A stretch of DNA of 64,000 nucleotides. Origin: Rotaria sp. Silwood1. Taxonomy: Eukaryota; Rotifera; Eurotatoria; Philodinida; Philodinidae. A program made the translations under genes and the position numbers. Below the pieces are notes generated by a model. The model saw only the letters and a list, made by a program, of their open reading frames with translations. It was not told the DNA's origin and did no database searches. The stretch lies in assembly GCA_905250075.1 (NCBI GenBank), contig CAJNOP010000030.1, positions 926,539 to 990,538 on the forward strand, written 5' to 3'. Positions 61,401-64,000 of this stretch are shown here, in pieces (positions within the stretch are counted from its first letter, which is position 1; each line of letters opens with the position of its first letter).

Positions 61401-62480
61401 AAATATGTTTATCAGTAGTAAGCATTCAATGCAAATATACACAAAATGAAGTTTCGTGTTCTATCAAAACTCAAGTTATACTGAATTCTTAAAACGTATA
61501 GAAATAATTATCTATGAAATATTTTAAAGTTGTTGAGATTTAAATTGAAAAGATCTCTCTCTCTCTATATATATATATATAATTATGTATACCGGTATGG
61601 CAACAACACTTCGTGGAATTAATTCTCGATGTTGTTTTATAGCAAAATGCCATGATTTAATACGCATTAAATCATCAAATGTAAATTCAATATTAAAATG
61701 TCCTTCAGTACAAACCTATAGATAATAAAAAAATAAATAAATATATTATAAAAATTTTTGAATATTCTTACTTTCATGTAATATGGTTTTCCAAAACAAG
61801 TTATTAATGATCCTTGTTCACAATCAATTGATATAGTTGGATTATGAAATATTTCTTTTGATTGTTTTAATAAAAAATTAACTTCACTAATGCCACCTTC
61901 AAATAATGTACGAAAAAATCGAGGAATTAAAACACGTCCAATATCTTTAATTAAAATTAAATAAAAAAAAAATTTTTTTGTTTTTATTTCAAAGAAATAT
62001 TCATACTAAATCGTTTTGGTCCATCTTCTAAACATATTGATACTGATAATGTAGCATCATCTTCAAAAAATTCATTTACAAATGAATCCCACCATGTACC
62101 ATCACATTCCTAAGACAAAATTCTTATATTTTGTTTTTTTTTCAAAACAATAAATTTTCTTAAATATTACTTCTGTTCTCATAGATAAACGTTTATTTAA
62201 ATCATATATACGATATTCTGGTGAAATCGGAGGAGGAAATGAAGGTCGAAATTGTCTCATATGTTGTGGTCTAATGCAAAAAATAAAATTATTAATAAAA
62301 AAAAAGAAAAGCAAATCAACGTACGGAAAATGCAGATCACGTGGAGGCATGAGTGAAGAAAACCGTCCTGGATGATTAGGAGGTGGTAGGGATGATGGAT
62401 GTGGTGGACCTTGCCAAATTCCACCTGGGCCAGGTGAGTCAATAAGACTAGGTTGGAATCCACTTGGATCCACTTTTGAT
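58478..62480 (-). CDS. LIM-domain-binding protein (LDB/CLIM/Chip), 5' exon not found
   Basis: LDB proteins dimerise and bridge LIM-homeodomain factors, LMO proteins and enhancer complexes in the nucleus. About ten exons are recognised, from one opening SKVDPSGFQP at about 62480 to the TAA at 58478. The dimerisation domain includes EYRIYDLNKRL, ECDGTWWDSFVNEFFEDDA, SICLEDGPKRF, IGRVLIPRFFRTLFEGG, KSWHFAIKQHRELIPRS, LDQLSKNLTRNGL and LCEILEPMQELMSRHKT. A basic nuclear-localisation stretch follows (KPRRKRK), then the LIM-interaction domain GDVMIVGEPSLMGG with DEDERYITRLENTQ. The tail is Gln/Pro/Asn-rich, including NNPPPPPL. The first coding exon, with the ATG, lies upstream of 62480 and is not certain: the frame meets a stop just above a splice acceptor. 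Introns at about 58673-59672 and 60646-61591 are unusually long. Confidence 0.93.
60784..61146. repeat. inverted pair of dispersed-repeat ends in an LDB intron
   Basis: TTAATAATCACTTTTCAGTC at 60785-60804 is mirrored by GACTGAAAAAAGTGATTAAT at 61122-61141. The forward copy resembles 640-830 and 5078; the reverse copy matches 5077-5120 closely. The roughly 360-bp unit with inverted ends fits a small MITE inserted in the intron. Target duplication was not resolved. Confidence 0.5.
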
Positions 62481-62942
62481 CTTTAAAAACTAAGTTGTAT
62501 ACAAAAGAAAAAAAAAAAGAAAGGACAAACCGATTTTAAATTTTAGCCACGACAAGATTAAATATATTTCTTTCTTATTGTCTATGTCTCGTCAATACCG
62601 TTAATAGACACCATTCGAGAAATCTAAATGGTTTACCATTAGAATAACATATTTTATTTCATCGTTTTTCTTTTCAATACGAAAATGCTAATGCCATGTT
62701 GCTCTGGTGTCATTTATCTATATCCTCCTTATCTTCTCGTTTTTTGTCGAATTTCTTCCAATCAAAAAAAATCAATATTCACTCATCAATAATTGTTTTA
62801 CATAAAAAATAATATAGTTTTTCTAGAAATTTTTTTTTTTATTAAATTCTTCATTTAATTTAGAAATTACACTTTTGTTTCGATAGATGTCACTAATTTT
62901 GTCATGAGAATAATAATAGTAACTTAACAAACAATAAAAAAA
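62481..62942. promoter_or_regulatory. shared upstream region of LDB (-) and LSM3 (+) genes
   Basis: This interval must hold the missing 5' exon of the LDB gene, its promoter, and the LSM3 promoter. It is AT-rich with poly-A/T runs. No core promoter element was assigned. Confidence 0.35.
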
Positions 62943-63426
62943 ATGAGCGATGAAGCGGATCAGGTACAGATTGTCCTTTTTCATTCAGATTAGCTTTTTA
63001 AATATTTTTTTTTTATGAATATAGAAACCAACAACATCAATTGAAGAACCACTTGATTTAGTACGATTAAGTCTGGATGAAAGAGTATTTGTTAAAATGC
63101 GTAATGAAAGGGAATTACGGGGTCGTCTTCATGTAAAAATAAAACGTAGGAAAAAGTATATTTTATCGTCTTTTTCGAATAACTTTAGGGTTTTGATCAA
63201 CATTTAAATATGGTATTAGGTGATGTTGAAGAAACAATAACAACAATTGAAATTGATGAAGAAACTTTTGAACAAATTTATCGAGTAAATTTCAAAAAGT
63301 AAATTTGATTTATTAACTTGTTTTGTTTTTCTTCTCTTTTTGTAGCCAACAAAACGACAAATTCCAATGTTATTCGTACGTGGTGATGGTGTTATATTAA
63401 TTTCACCATTAACTAAACAAACATAA
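62943..63426 (+). CDS. LSM3: U6 snRNA-associated Sm-like protein LSm3
   Basis: LSm3 is a subunit of the LSm1-7 (mRNA decapping) and LSm2-8 (U6 snRNA) rings. Four exons (62943-62963, 63025-63132, 63189-63284, 63346-63426) give 101 aa with all phases closing. The Sm1 motif is clear ([39 protein letters not shown]) and so is Sm2 ([16 protein letters not shown]). The length equals the usual LSm3 length of about 102 residues. The first exon codes only seven residues, and the introns are 56-61 bp. Nothing is unusual. It stands head to head with the LDB gene, and the fucosidase gene follows about 120 bp downstream on the same strand. Confidence 0.95.
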
Positions 63427-63544
63427 TTCTAATCATTTTTTTTATTTTGAAAAAAAAAAAACACTTTATGATTGAACAATCGAAATGAAATACAAATGTT
63501 TTTTTTTGGACTTTTATAAAAATCTTAATAATTATTTGTAGACA

Positions 63545-64000
63545 ATGAAAAACATTCGTCTATATGTTATTTTGATTGATTTGTCTTTGATATTTGTATT
63601 TTCTGGTTCATCTTATTTACCTGAATGGTCATCACTTGATACAAGACCATTACCTAGTTGGTATGATCAATCAAAAGTGGGCATTTTTATACATTGGGGT
63701 GTATTTAGTGTTCCATCGATTAACTCAGAAGCTTGGTAAGACAGGATTAGATTGGGTTGTTTTTTTAACTTATTGAAATATGTGTAAAGTGACGAAGNNN
63801 NNNNNNNTGCACTGATCATTACAATCCAGGACATCTTGTTGAACATAAATGGGAAAATTGTTTTACTGTATGTCATTTGCTTTTGACAGTAATTTAAGTC
63901 TAATCTAATTTTGTTTCGACAGATCGACAAACATTCGTGGGGTTATATTCGCACATCGGGTGCCAATGATTATCTTACTATTCAAGAGATTCTTAATCAA
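63545..64000 (+). CDS. Alpha-L-fucosidase (GH29), partial and gapped
   Basis: GH29 fucosidases are secreted or lysosomal and remove terminal fucose. The exon 63545-63735 opens [20 protein letters not shown] (signal peptide), then the family start: [20 protein letters not shown] and [17 protein letters not shown]. After the donor at 63736 comes a 10-N gap. The next coding piece (up to 63867: [15 protein letters not shown]) and the exon from 63923 ([19 protein letters not shown], then IQEILNQ) match the second half of the catalytic domain, around the KWE and SWGYRR motifs. Roughly 200 residues between, including the catalytic nucleophile region, are absent from this window. The gap probably stands for a longer unassembled stretch. 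The gene continues beyond the window. Confidence 0.85.
63798..63807. other. assembly gap (10 N)
   Basis: Ten undetermined bases inside the fucosidase gene. The protein pieces on either side are not adjacent in the family, so the true gap is likely larger than ten bases or a misjoin occurred. Confidence 0.95.

Overview
The window is nuclear DNA of a small invertebrate animal: it is very AT-rich, nearly every gene is split by GT-AG introns of about 50-70 bp, and the proteins are animal families (Groucho/TLE, LIM-domain-binding protein, CSK, TUT4/7, TTLL9, CEP128). Compact introns, long AT-rich spacers, divergent GPCRs and FLYWCH-bearing mobile DNA fit a bdelloid rotifer best. That assignment is inference, not proof. 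Exon limits below come from reading frame, splice sites and family similarity by eye.

Layout. 1.0-11.6 kb (-): TUT4/7-type terminal uridylyltransferase with several long introns. 12.0-20.3 kb (+): CEP128-like centriolar coiled-coil protein, divergent from the TUT gene. 20.5-23.2 kb (+): TTLL9 tubulin glutamylase. 23.2-25.7 kb: gene-poor. 25.7-26.9 kb (-): divergent rhodopsin-type GPCR. 26.9-32.2 kb: gene-poor with old repeats. 32.2-32.6 kb (+): 94-aa PLDc_N-like membrane protein. 33.1-33.8 kb (-): 230-aa basic proline-rich orphan. 35.3-38.3 kb (-): Groucho/TLE. 38.7-40.9 kb (+): CSK-like tyrosine kinase without SH3. 40.9-44.7 kb: gene-poor. 44.7-45.5 kb (-): four-TM protein. 45.9-47.2 kb (-): orphan seven-TM protein. 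47.2-51.4 kb: gene-poor. 51.46-52.88 kb: DNA transposon with inverted ends, an 8-bp target duplication and a broken FLYWCH zinc-finger gene. 53.23-54.35 kb: second inverted-repeat element made almost wholly of CCGCGGTTT palindromes. 56.0-57.9 kb (-): UAP56/DDX39 RNA helicase. 58.5-62.5 kb (-): LIM-domain-binding protein. 62.9-63.4 kb (+): LSM3. 63.5 kb to the end (+): alpha-L-fucosidase, interrupted by a 10-N assembly gap.

Themes. CEP128 and TTLL9 sit in tandem and both families act at centrioles or cilia. TUT4/7, UAP56/DDX39 and LSM3 act on RNA; Groucho and LDB are transcription cofactors. Three gene pairs are head to head across about 350-450 bp. The most unusual DNA is the pair of unrelated transposon-like elements at 51.5-54.4 kb, separated by only about 350 bp.
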